In this document: positions 1-6,101 of the stretch, piece after piece
Numbering within the stretch: position 1 is the stretch's first letter
Layout of the letters: each line of letters begins with the position of its first letter
Assembly (NCBI GenBank): GCA_021781185.1
Contig: JAJXXI010000641.1
Location: 1 to 8,461 of the forward strand
Reading direction: 5' to 3'
Origin: a bacterium
GTDB lineage: Bacteria > Verrucomicrobiota > Verrucomicrobiia > Limisphaerales > UBA11358
DNA length: 8,461 nucleotides
Notes under the pieces: model-generated
What the model was told of the DNA's origin: nothing
Seen by the model: only the letters and a program-made list of their open reading frames with translations
The model's database searches: none
Translations under genes and position numbers: made by a program

Positions 1-2
1 AA

Positions 3-2714
3 ATGAGCACATCACACAATCTTTTCGATTCGCTGCAAACTTTTGAACTGGGCAACGGCCAGCCGGGCAAGTTTTACTCGCTGCCTGCCTTGGAAAAAGC
101 CGGGGTGGGCCCGGTTTCCAAGCTGCCCGTTTCCGTCCGCATCGTCCTCGAATCCGTCCTGCGCAACTGCGATGGCAAGAAAGTCCACGAGGCCAACGTG
201 AAGGAACTCGCCAATTGGAAGGCCACCGGGACACGCACGGCGGAAATCCCGTTCGTGGTCGCGCGGATTGTGTTGCAGGATTTCACCGGCGTGCCGCTGC
301 TGGTGGACTTGGCGGCGATGCGCAGCGCGGTGGCCAAACTGGGCAAAAACCCGAAGATCATCGAACCGCTCGTGCCGGTGGACTTGGTGGTGGACCACTC
401 GGTGCAGGTGGATTTTGCGGGCGGCGCGGATTCAATGGCGCGGAACCTGGATCTGGAATTCACCCGCAACCGCGAACGTTATCAGTTTCTCAAGTGGGGC
501 ATGCAGGCGTTTGACACGTTCAAAGTCGTGCCGCCGGGCATCGGCATTGTTCATCAAGTGAACCTGGAATATCTCGCCAAAGGCGTGCTCAGCGCCGACG
601 GAGTTTACTATCCCGACACGCTCGTTGGCACGGATTCGCACACGACCATGATCAATGGACTCGGCATCGTGGGCTGGGGTGTCGGCGGCATTGAAGCCGA
701 GGCGGGCATGCTTGGTCAGCCGGTTTATTTTCTCACGCCGGACGTGGTCGGCGTTCACCTGACCGGCTCGATTCGCGAAGGCGTTACCGCCACGGACGTC
801 GCACTCACGGTCACGCAGATGCTGCGCAAGGCGAAGGTGGTCGGCAAGTTTGTGGAGTTTTTCGGTCCCGGCGCGGCGGCGTTGCCGCTGGTGGACCGCG
901 CGACCATCGCGAACATGGCGCCCGAATATGGTGCGACGATGGGTTTCTTCCCGATTGACGCCGAATGCGTGAATTACCTGCGCGCCACCGGCCGCAGCGA
1001 GGAAGCGGTCAAGACCTACGAGAATTATTACAAGGCGCAAGGTTTGTGGGGCATTCCGAAGAAAGGGGAAATCCAATACTCGCAGGAATTGGAACTCGAT
1101 CTCGGCACCGTGTTGCCCAGCGTGGCCGGACCGAAACGTCCGCAGGACCGGATTGAACTGCCGAAACTGAAGAATGAATTCACCACCGCCTTCAGCAGGC
1201 CCATCACGGAAAGCGGCTTTGGCATGAAGGCTGAAGAGCTGGGCCGGACCCGGGTGGATTTGCAGATGAATGGCGATGACAAAGCGACCATTGGCCACGG
1301 CTCGGTTTTGATCGCCGCGATCACCAGTTGCACCAACACCTCGAACCCGAGCGTCATGCTCGCCGCCGGTCTGCTCGCCAAAAAGGCCGTGGAACGCGGC
1401 CTGACTGTCAACGCCTCGGTAAAGGCATCGCTTGCCCCGGGTTCTCGTGTGGTGAGCGATTATCTCGACAAGACCGGTTTGCAACCCTACCTGGACAAGC
1501 TCGGTTTCAATCTCGTCGGCTACGGCTGCACGACCTGTATTGGCAATTCCGGTCCGCTGGCCGCGCCGATTGAGGACGCGGTGGTGAAACACAACCTCGT
1601 CGCGGCGTCGGTGCTCTCCGGCAACCGCAATTTCGAGGCCCGCGTGCATCAGAACATCAAGGCGAACTTCCTCATGTCGCCGCCGCTGGTGGTCGCGTTT
1701 GCGCTCGCGGGTCATGTGGACATTGACCTGGCCAACGATCCGCTCGGCACGGACAAGGATGGCAAGCCCGTCTTTCTCCGTGAGATCTGGCCGAGCCTCC
1801 GCGAAGTGCGCGATCTGATGCAGGCGGCGTTGCAGCCGGATGTGTTTCGCCGGCTCTACAAGGATTTTGCCGCGCAAAATCCGAAGTGGAACGAAATCCC
1901 GTCCAGCACCGGCAACGTTTATGAATGGGACCGCCGGTCCACCTACATTCAGGAACCGCCGTTCTTCACGAACTTTGCGTTGCAGGCCGGGAGCATCAAG
2001 CCGGTCAATGGTGCCCGCGCGCTGGCGATTTTTGGCGACAGCGTGACGACCGACCATATTTCGCCGGCCGGTTCCATCAAAAAGACATCGCCGGCCGGCA
2101 AATATCTCATTGAGAACGGGGTCGCGGCGGAGGATTTCAACAGCTACGGCTCGCGTCGCGGCAACGACCGCGTGATGACGCGCGGCACGTTTGCCAACGT
2201 CCGCATCAAAAACCTGATGCTCGCCGGCCAGGAAGGCGGCGACACAGTTTTGCAGCCGGAAGGGAAGAAGGTTTCCATCTACGACGCTTCGATGGAATAC
2301 CAGAAGCGCGGCACGCCCTTGGTGGTCATTGCCGGCCAGGAATACGGCACCGGTTCGTCCCGCGACTGGGCGGCCAAGGGCACGAACCTGCTGGGCGTGA
2401 AAGCCGTCGTGGCGCAAAGCTTCGAGCGCATTCACCGTAGCAATCTCGTCGGCATGGGCGTGTTGCCCCTCCAGTTCAAGGAAGGCACCACGGCCTTGAG
2501 CCTCAAACTCGACGGCTCCGAGCTTTACGACATCGTCGGTCTCGATGCGAACATCAAGCCGCAGCAGGATTTGACGCTGAAGATTACCCGCCAAGACGGC
2601 ACGGTGGAAAATGTGCCGGTGCGCTGCCGCATTGATACGCCCATCGAAATTGACTACTACCAGCACGGCGGCATCCTGCCGTATGTGTTGCGCCAGTTGG
2701 TGGCGAAGGCGTGA
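3..2714 (+). CDS. acnA: Aconitate hydratase A (aconitase), complete
   Basis: The enzyme interconverts citrate and isocitrate via cis-aconitate in the cytoplasmic TCA cycle, using a [4Fe-4S] cluster. The 903-residue product has the normal length and domain order of the AcnA/IRP1 family. The conserved [14 protein letters not shown] stretch lies at about 208-221. Cluster ligands are Cys443 (in [11 protein letters not shown]) and Cys509 and Cys512 (in [13 protein letters not shown]). The swivel domain begins near [14 protein letters not shown] (677-690) and carries the substrate-binding [12 protein letters not shown] loop (782-793). All expected active-site motifs are present, so it should be active. 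The start codon is the third base of the window, so neither the ribosome binding site nor the promoter can be judged. The N-terminus (Asn-Leu-Phe-Asp-Ser-Leu, then a Leu-Pro-Ala-Leu-Glu stretch) fits a genuine AcnA start. It appears to be a single-gene unit ended by the terminator at 2747-2779. Confidence 0.97.
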   Translation: MSTSHNLFDSLQTFELGNGQPGKFYSLPALEKAGVGPVSKLPVSVRIVLESVLRNCDGKKVHEANVKELANWKATGTRTAEIPFVVARIVLQDFTGVPLLVDLAAMRSAVAKLGKNPKIIEPLVPVDLVVDHSVQVDFAGGADSMARNLDLEFTRNRERYQFLKWGMQAFDTFKVVPPGIGIVHQVNLEYLAKGVLSADGVYYPDTLVGTDSHTTMINGLGIVGWGVGGIEAEAGMLGQPVYFLTPDVVGVHLTGSIREGVTATDVALTVTQMLRKAKVVGKFVEFFGPGAAALPLVDRATIANMAPEYGATMGFFPIDAECVNYLRATGRSEEAVKTYENYYKAQGLWGIPKKGEIQYSQELELDLGTVLPSVAGPKRPQDRIELPKLKNEFTTAFSRPITESGFGMKAEELGRTRVDLQMNGDDKATIGHGSVLIAAITSCTNTSNPSVMLAAGLLAKKAVERGLTVNASVKASLAPGSRVVSDYLDKTGLQPYLDKLGFNLVGYGCTTCIGNSGPLAAPIEDAVVKHNLVAASVLSGNRNFEARVHQNIKANFLMSPPLVVAFALAGHVDIDLANDPLGTDKDGKPVFLREIWPSLREVRDLMQAALQPDVFRRLYKDFAAQNPKWNEIPSSTGNVYEWDRRSTYIQEPPFFTNFALQAGSIKPVNGARALAIFGDSVTTDHISPAGSIKKTSPAGKYLIENGVAAEDFNSYGSRRGNDRVMTRGTFANVRIKNLMLAGQEGGDTVLQPEGKKVSIYDASMEYQKRGTPLVVIAGQEYGTGSSRDWAAKGTNLLGVKAVVAQSFERIHRSNLVGMGVLPLQFKEGTTALSLKLDGSELYDIVGLDANIKPQQDLTLKITRQDGTVENVPVRCRIDTPIEIDYYQHGGILPYVLRQLVAKA

Positions 2715-2746
2715 TGTAAAAAACGTCAAGCGGTCTGAGTAAAATC

Positions 2747-2779
2747 AAAGCGGCCTTCGGCAACGGAGGCCGCTTTTTT
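2747..2779 (+). terminator. Intrinsic terminator of acnA
   Basis: A GC-rich stem GCGGCCT (2750-2756) pairs with AGGCCGC (2767-2773). Three A-T pairs extend it at the base (2747-2749 with 2774-2776), and a run of six T follows (2774-2779). It lies 32 bases after the acnA stop codon. The intron-like element begins at the next base. Confidence 0.9.
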
Positions 2780-2864
2780 GTGCGCCCTGCCGGGCGCACT
2801 GACTGGTTGGTTAAAGTCCAATACAGGCCCGGCAAAGGGAACTGTTAGCCGGACGGCAAGGATG
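2780..2864 (+). mobile_element. Group II intron 5'-end fragment (relic copy 1)
   Basis: This stretch begins GTGCGCCC, matching the GUGYG start of group II introns, directly after the acnA terminator T-tract. Its first 20 bases form a perfect 8-bp hairpin (GTGCGCCC/GGGCGCAC). The next 65 bases match the copy at 8365-8429 at 59 positions without gaps; 29 consecutive bases are identical (2796-2824 and 8361-8389). After about 2864 the two copies diverge completely. I see no domain V-like hairpin or reverse transcriptase reading frame before the next gene at 2988. It is therefore a truncated remnant, or an unusually short derivative. The intron assignment rests on recalled features (5' end, GTTGG-loop-CCAAT element, placement after terminators), not on a covariance-model search. 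Confidence 0.6.
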
Positions 2865-2987
2865 ACGTGAAAATCTCCCAGTCGGCCATGAACATCCTCG
2901 CGGTGGCTCTGTCAACCGGCCGGCATCCACGCAGGGCGGCACCAACCGTTTTCATGTCCGCGTTGTGCTGACACGGTCCGATCGCGT

Positions 2988-4136
2988 ATGCTGCGGGCTG
3001 TGATTCACAATGTTCAAGACATCGCGACGGAAGTCATCCGCCGGACCGGCAAGGAAAAACCTGCGGATGCCGCCTTGCGCGAGGTGCTCAAGCAGATTCC
3101 CGATCTCGCCCCCTTTGATGCCACGGAAGTCGCCAAGACGGTTTTCATTTATTACCGCTGGCATGTCTGGCTGCGCGAGGAGCGTGGCGTGGTGGCAAAA
3201 ATGCGGCTCGCTTTGCGCTTGAACCAGCGGTTTCAGGACAACGAAGCCTCGGTTCCGTTGTCTGAACTGCGCGCCAAGGCTGTTCCCGCGTGGACGGCGG
3301 ATTGTCTGGAAGTTAGCGACGACTGGCTGTGCTCGTTGCAGCGGGAACCGAAGCTTTGGCTGCGCGCCAAGCGTGGTCAGGCAGGCGTTCTGGCGGGAAA
3401 ATTATCCGGCGCACAAGTGAGCCCGTTGCTGGGAGAGGCCCTGAATTATCAGGGCGAGGAAGATTTGTTCAAGACCCCGGAGTTTCATGCCGGCGAATTC
3501 GAGATTCAGGACATCGCGTCCCAGATGGTGGGGATGCTCTGCGATCCGCAACCGGGCGAGACGTGGTGGGACACTTGTGCAGGCGAGGGTGGCAAGACGC
3601 TGCACTTGTCCGATTTGATGCAGAACAAAGGACTGCTCTGGGCGAGTGACCGGGCGGCGTGGCGCCTGCAAAAACTCAAGCGGCGCGCCGGCCGGGCGAA
3701 GGTGTTTAACTATCGTTCCGTATCCTGGGACGGCGGCGCAAAGCTGCCGACCAAAACCAAATTCGACGGTGTGCTTGTGGACGCGCCCTGCAGCGGCGTG
3801 GGCACGTGGCAGCGCAACCCCCAGGCGCGTTGGACCACGACGGTGGAGGATGTGCGGGAGCTTTCCGAAATTCAGAAAAGACTGCTGGCCAACGTTGCGC
3901 CCAGCCTGAAACCGGGCGGAAAATTGATTTTTTCCGTCTGCACGCTAACGCGGGCGGAGACGGCGGAAGTGGTGGAATCTTTCAATGCCAGCCAGCCGGA
4001 GTTTGAGCCGCTGATCTGGGAGGAAATCAAGCTGGAGACGGGCAGGGCGGCAAATGTTTCGCAATTGACCATCTGGCCGCAGGACCTGGGCGGGAACGGG
4101 ATGTTTGTCGCCGGCTGGAGACGCAAAAAGGTTTAA
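2988..4136 (+). CDS. RsmB/Nol1/Nop2-family RNA m5C methyltransferase
   Basis: This is predicted to be an S-adenosylmethionine-dependent methyltransferase that places a C5 methyl group on cytosine in RNA, probably 16S rRNA. The 382-residue protein has a short helical N-terminal part (about 1-100) that could be a reduced NusB-like RNA-binding domain, then the catalytic domain. Visible motifs are FEIQDIASQMV (171-181), the SAM loop DTCAGEGGK (195-203), Asp221 of motif II, DAPCSGVG (265-272) with Cys268, and FSVCT (315-319) with Cys318, the expected nucleophile. The C-terminus ends with GNGMFVAGW. Both catalytic cysteines are kept, so activity is likely. The SAM loop has Glu where the family usually has Pro (CAAPGGK), and FSVCT replaces the usual YSTCS. 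It is somewhat shorter than E. coli RsmB. I see no clear Shine-Dalgarno motif or promoter before the ATG, and GTG at 3000 is an alternative start. The exact target base cannot be named, so no gene symbol is given. Confidence 0.88.
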   Translation: MLRAVIHNVQDIATEVIRRTGKEKPADAALREVLKQIPDLAPFDATEVAKTVFIYYRWHVWLREERGVVAKMRLALRLNQRFQDNEASVPLSELRAKAVPAWTADCLEVSDDWLCSLQREPKLWLRAKRGQAGVLAGKLSGAQVSPLLGEALNYQGEEDLFKTPEFHAGEFEIQDIASQMVGMLCDPQPGETWWDTCAGEGGKTLHLSDLMQNKGLLWASDRAAWRLQKLKRRAGRAKVFNYRSVSWDGGAKLPTKTKFDGVLVDAPCSGVGTWQRNPQARWTTTVEDVRELSEIQKRLLANVAPSLKPGGKLIFSVCTLTRAETAEVVESFNASQPEFEPLIWEEIKLETGRAANVSQLTIWPQDLGGNGMFVAGWRRKKV

Positions 4137-4942
4137 CGCGTCGCCTCCAAAATCTTTTCAAGAATCTGCCGGATATCCTCATTGTGCTGCTGCGAGGCCA
4201 GGCCGAAGGCATGAATGATGTCGAGCAGGAAGGCGGCGTTCTCGCGGGTGAAATCGTAATAGACCGTTTCCTTGGGTTTGGCCTTGCCCGGCGGGCGCGG
4301 GGTTCCGTCCATCGTCAGCACTTTATCCATCGGCAGGCAGACATAAACCATCGCCTGAAAACCGACCGCGCGCTGTTTTTGCTTGAGCTGGATTTGCACC
4401 CAGCCGTAGGGCGTGATCTTGGTGAATTGGGGCACGCGTTGCACGGCGCGCTGAAATCCGCCCGGCGTTTTGTTGGTGTCCATTTCAATCTGCACCGGCT
4501 GGTTTTCCTCGAAATCGGCAGGCTTGATGTGGGGCAGGGTTTTGACTTCACGGATTAACTCGTTGGTTGAGAGCAGGCCAAGGCGCACCGCCTCAAAGAT
4601 GATTTTGGAAAGTTCGTGGCCGTATTTGGTTTCTCCCTTCCGGGTGAATTGGATGTGCGCAACCACGCTCGGGCTGTTGGTGTCCGGGAGGTCGTAGCCA
4701 ATCTGCCATTCGAGATATTCCGCCTTGCCGAGCCGGGTTTTGGTCGGGGCGACCGGCAATCCGAATCCCCCCGGTGATTTTTTCTTCACGCGAACTTTTC
4801 CGGCGACATCCGTCAGCGGCAGCCGGACATGGATGGCGTTGGTGTCGGTGGTGATCAACACCTGCTTATAGCCGGCATCCGCGCCAACGGCACGAACCAC
4901 CAGACAGAGCATGGAAAACAGGGTCAGGATACGTGTTCGCAT
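4133..4942 (-). CDS. Exported-looking protein, possible R.PabI-family enzyme
   Basis: I chose the ATG at 4942-4940, giving 269 residues. The reading frame is open to an ATG at 5089, but that start would lie inside the str promoter. The chosen start exposes a signal-peptide-like N-terminus: Arg2 and Arg4, a hydrophobic core ILTLFSMLCLVV, then AVGADA with possible cleavage after Ala21. No lipobox is present. The rest looks rich in beta strands, with basic stretches (VRVKKK, KQKQRAVGFQ) and a helical C-terminus. Function is not established. R.PabI, an archaeal GTAC-specific enzyme, uses Glu63, Tyr68, His211 and Asp214, with His211 close to its C-terminus. Here Glu78/Tyr83 keep the five-residue spacing, and His253/Asp256 keep the H-x-x-D spacing 16 residues from the end. 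This is a recalled resemblance, not an alignment. No cognate DNA methyltransferase is visible. The stop overlaps that of the convergent methyltransferase gene. No clear Shine-Dalgarno motif precedes the start. Confidence 0.75.
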   Translation of the reverse strand: MRTRILTLFSMLCLVVRAVGADAGYKQVLITTDTNAIHVRLPLTDVAGKVRVKKKSPGGFGLPVAPTKTRLGKAEYLEWQIGYDLPDTNSPSVVAHIQFTRKGETKYGHELSKIIFEAVRLGLLSTNELIREVKTLPHIKPADFEENQPVQIEMDTNKTPGGFQRAVQRVPQFTKITPYGWVQIQLKQKQRAVGFQAMVYVCLPMDKVLTMDGTPRPPGKAKPKETVYYDFTRENAAFLLDIIHAFGLASQQHNEDIRQILEKILEATR

Positions 4943-5042
4943 GGGTGGCAGTGGGTTACCGCTTTCGGGGCGGAAGTTCAAGTTTGGACTGCCTGAAAAG
5001 GCGGTGGCCGGGCGGATGTTCCAAATAAGCCATAAAATAGTG

Positions 5043-5070
5043 TTGCCACGCAGGTCGGGTTTGCTATATT
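5043..5070 (+). promoter_or_regulatory. Sigma70-type promoter of rpsL-rpsG
   Basis: A -35 box TTGCCA (5043-5048, five of six consensus bases) and a -10 box TATATT (5065-5070, five of six) are separated by 16 bases. Transcription should start near 5077, giving a leader of about 50 bases before rpsL. The bases just after the -10 box, CCGCGC, form a GC-rich discriminator of the kind linked to stringent (ppGpp) control in other bacteria; that regulation is inference. The leader can form a weak hairpin (CCGTTT 5078-5083 with AAACGG 5096-5101) of unknown significance. Confidence 0.7.
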
Positions 5071-5128
5071 CCGCGCTCCGTTTTTCCAAAAAAAGAAACG
5101 GTCGTTTTTACAGCGATATTTAACGCAA

Positions 5129-5521
5129 ATGCCGACAATTAACCAACTGGTCCGCAAGGGCCGTAACAAAGTCAACTACAAGTCCAAGTCTCCCGCCTTG
5201 GAAAATTCTCCGTTTCGTCGTGGTGTGTGCATCCAGGTGATGACCCGCACTCCCAAGAAGCCGAACTCCGCGATGCGCAAAGTCGCGAAGGTTCGCCTCA
5301 CGAACGGATACGAAGTTATCGCTTACATTCCGGATGAGGGCCACAACCTTCAGGAGCACTCGATCGTGCTGGTTCGCGGCGGTCGTGTGAAGGACTTGCC
5401 CGGTGTGCGTTATCACATTGTCCGTGGCACGCTTGACGCCGCCGGCGTTGAAAAGCGCCGCGTGAGCCGTTCCAAATATGGCGTGAAGCGTCCGAAGGCC
5501 GCCAAGCCCGCCGCCAAATAA
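5129..5521 (+). CDS. rpsL: 30S ribosomal protein S12 (uS12)
   Basis: S12 sits at the decoding centre of the 30S subunit and helps check codon-anticodon pairing. The 130-residue protein starts [12 protein letters not shown] and contains TPKKPNSA (41-48), GHNLQEHS (71-78), [19 protein letters not shown] (82-100) and [11 protein letters not shown] (113-123). Lys43 and Lys44 match the E. coli lysines whose change gives streptomycin resistance, so the unmutated form is present. Asp89 is the residue that is methylthiolated in E. coli. A short Ala/Lys/Pro-rich tail follows the usual end. One departure is Asp69 where most S12 proteins have Gly (IPGEGHN becomes IPDEGHN). The start is fixed by the universal MPTINQL N-terminus, although no Shine-Dalgarno motif precedes it; the upstream bases are AT-rich. 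It is the first gene of the str operon, 22 bases before rpsG. Confidence 0.98.
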   Translation: MPTINQLVRKGRNKVNYKSKSPALENSPFRRGVCIQVMTRTPKKPNSAMRKVAKVRLTNGYEVIAYIPDEGHNLQEHSIVLVRGGRVKDLPGVRYHIVRGTLDAAGVEKRRVSRSKYGVKRPKAAKPAAK

Positions 5522-5527
5522 TTTTTT

Positions 5528-5533
5528 AAAGGA
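5528..5533 (+). promoter_or_regulatory. Shine-Dalgarno site of rpsG
   Basis: AAAGGA lies ten bases before the rpsG ATG, inside the 22-base AT-rich gap after rpsL. It is the only clear Shine-Dalgarno motif before any of the five gene starts whose upstream sequence is visible. The gap is too short for the long intercistronic structure through which S7 represses its operon in E. coli. Confidence 0.7.
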
Positions 5534-5543
5534 ATAAATAATC

Positions 5544-6017
5544 ATGTCCCGCAGACGTCAAGCTACTAAACGGCCCCTGGCCAAGGACGGCAAATACCAG
5601 AACACGCTGGTCGCCCGCCTCGTGAACACCGTGATGTGTTCCGGCAAGAAGAACACGGCCCAAAAAATCGTCTATGGCGCGTTTGACACCATTTCGGAAA
5701 AAAATCCGGCCAGCAACCCCGTTGAGATTTTGCAGCGCGCTGTGGACAATGCCAAGCCGCGCATCGAGACCAAGGCCCGCCGCGTCGGCGGCGCGACCTA
5801 CCAGGTGCCGCTGGAAATTCCCACGGAGCGGCAGAACGCGCTGGCGCTCCGCTGGATTGTGGATTTCGCGGATGCCAAAAAAGGCATGCCTATGAAGGCC
5901 GCGCTGGCGACGGAAATCCTCGAAGCCTATCAGGGGCAGGGGAATGCCATCCGTAAGCGGGACGAAGTGCACAAGATGGCGCAGGCGAACAAAGCCTTCG
6001 CGCATTTCCGTTGGTAG
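5544..6017 (+). CDS. rpsG: 30S ribosomal protein S7 (uS7)
   Basis: S7 is a primary 16S rRNA-binding protein that starts assembly of the 30S head and lies near the E-site tRNA. The product is 157 residues, normal for the family. It starts MSRRRQATKR and contains LVNTVMCSGKKNTAQKIVY (26-44), RRVGGATYQVP (79-89) and the classic C-terminus ANKAFAHFRW (148-157). All landmarks are intact and the start is supported by the upstream AAAGGA. It follows rpsL closely and should share its transcript. Unlike the usual str operon, a strong terminator follows it directly rather than a tight junction with fusA. Confidence 0.98.
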   Translation: MSRRRQATKRPLAKDGKYQNTLVARLVNTVMCSGKKNTAQKIVYGAFDTISEKNPASNPVEILQRAVDNAKPRIETKARRVGGATYQVPLEIPTERQNALALRWIVDFADAKKGMPMKAALATEILEAYQGQGNAIRKRDEVHKMAQANKAFAHFRW

Positions 6018-6027
6018 ACAGTTTTTC

Positions 6028-6063
6028 AAAAACGCCCCGACGGAAATCGCCGGGGCGTTTTTT
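6028..6063 (+). terminator. Strong intrinsic terminator between rpsG and fusA
   Basis: CGCCCCG (6033-6039) pairs with CGGGGCG (6051-6057). Five A-T pairs extend the base (6028-6032 with 6058-6062), and the T-tract runs 6058-6063. It starts 10 bases after the rpsG stop codon. The A-tract on the left could let it also work on the other strand. It should strongly limit readthrough from rpsL-rpsG into fusA. Confidence 0.9.
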
Positions 6064-6090
6064 GTTCCCAGACAAGATTCCATTTACAAT
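6062..6090 (+). promoter_or_regulatory. Candidate promoter of fusA
   Basis: TACAAT (6085-6090, five of six -10 consensus bases) lies 17 bases after TTGTTC (6062-6067, a weak -35 with TTG kept). The -35 overlaps the end of the preceding terminator's T-tract. Transcription would begin near 6097, only about five bases before the fusA ATG at 6102, giving an almost leaderless mRNA. The terminator implies that fusA needs a promoter, but this exact placement is inference. Confidence 0.4.
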
Positions 6091-6101
6091 TTTTTGATAC
6101 T

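Noticed and set aside
432..2729. A 765-residue open frame on the minus strand, opposite acnA
   Set aside because: It lies wholly antisense to a perfectly conserved aconitase, its sequence is rich in His and Arg with no recognisable motif, and such frames arise from codon bias in GC-rich genes.
2888..2971. A 27-codon plus-strand frame (ATG to TGA) before the methyltransferase gene
   Set aside because: It has no Shine-Dalgarno motif, no recognisable product and no more support than chance.
2865..2987. Catalytic domain V or a reverse transcriptase remnant for intron copy 1
   Set aside because: I found no domain V-like hairpin and no frame resembling a reverse transcriptase, so copy 1 is called a truncated 5' fragment only.
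4943..5089. A 49-residue N-terminal extension of the minus-strand gene
   Set aside because: It would run over the rpsL promoter and put the signal peptide inside the protein. The ATG at 4942 gives a normal signal peptide.
4911..5123. A 70-residue plus-strand frame across the rpsL promoter
   Set aside because: It overlaps the promoter and leader, has no motif, and is basic and low in information.
5522..5543. An S7 autoregulatory structure between rpsL and rpsG
   Set aside because: The gap is only 22 AT-rich bases, with no stable hairpin of the E. coli type.
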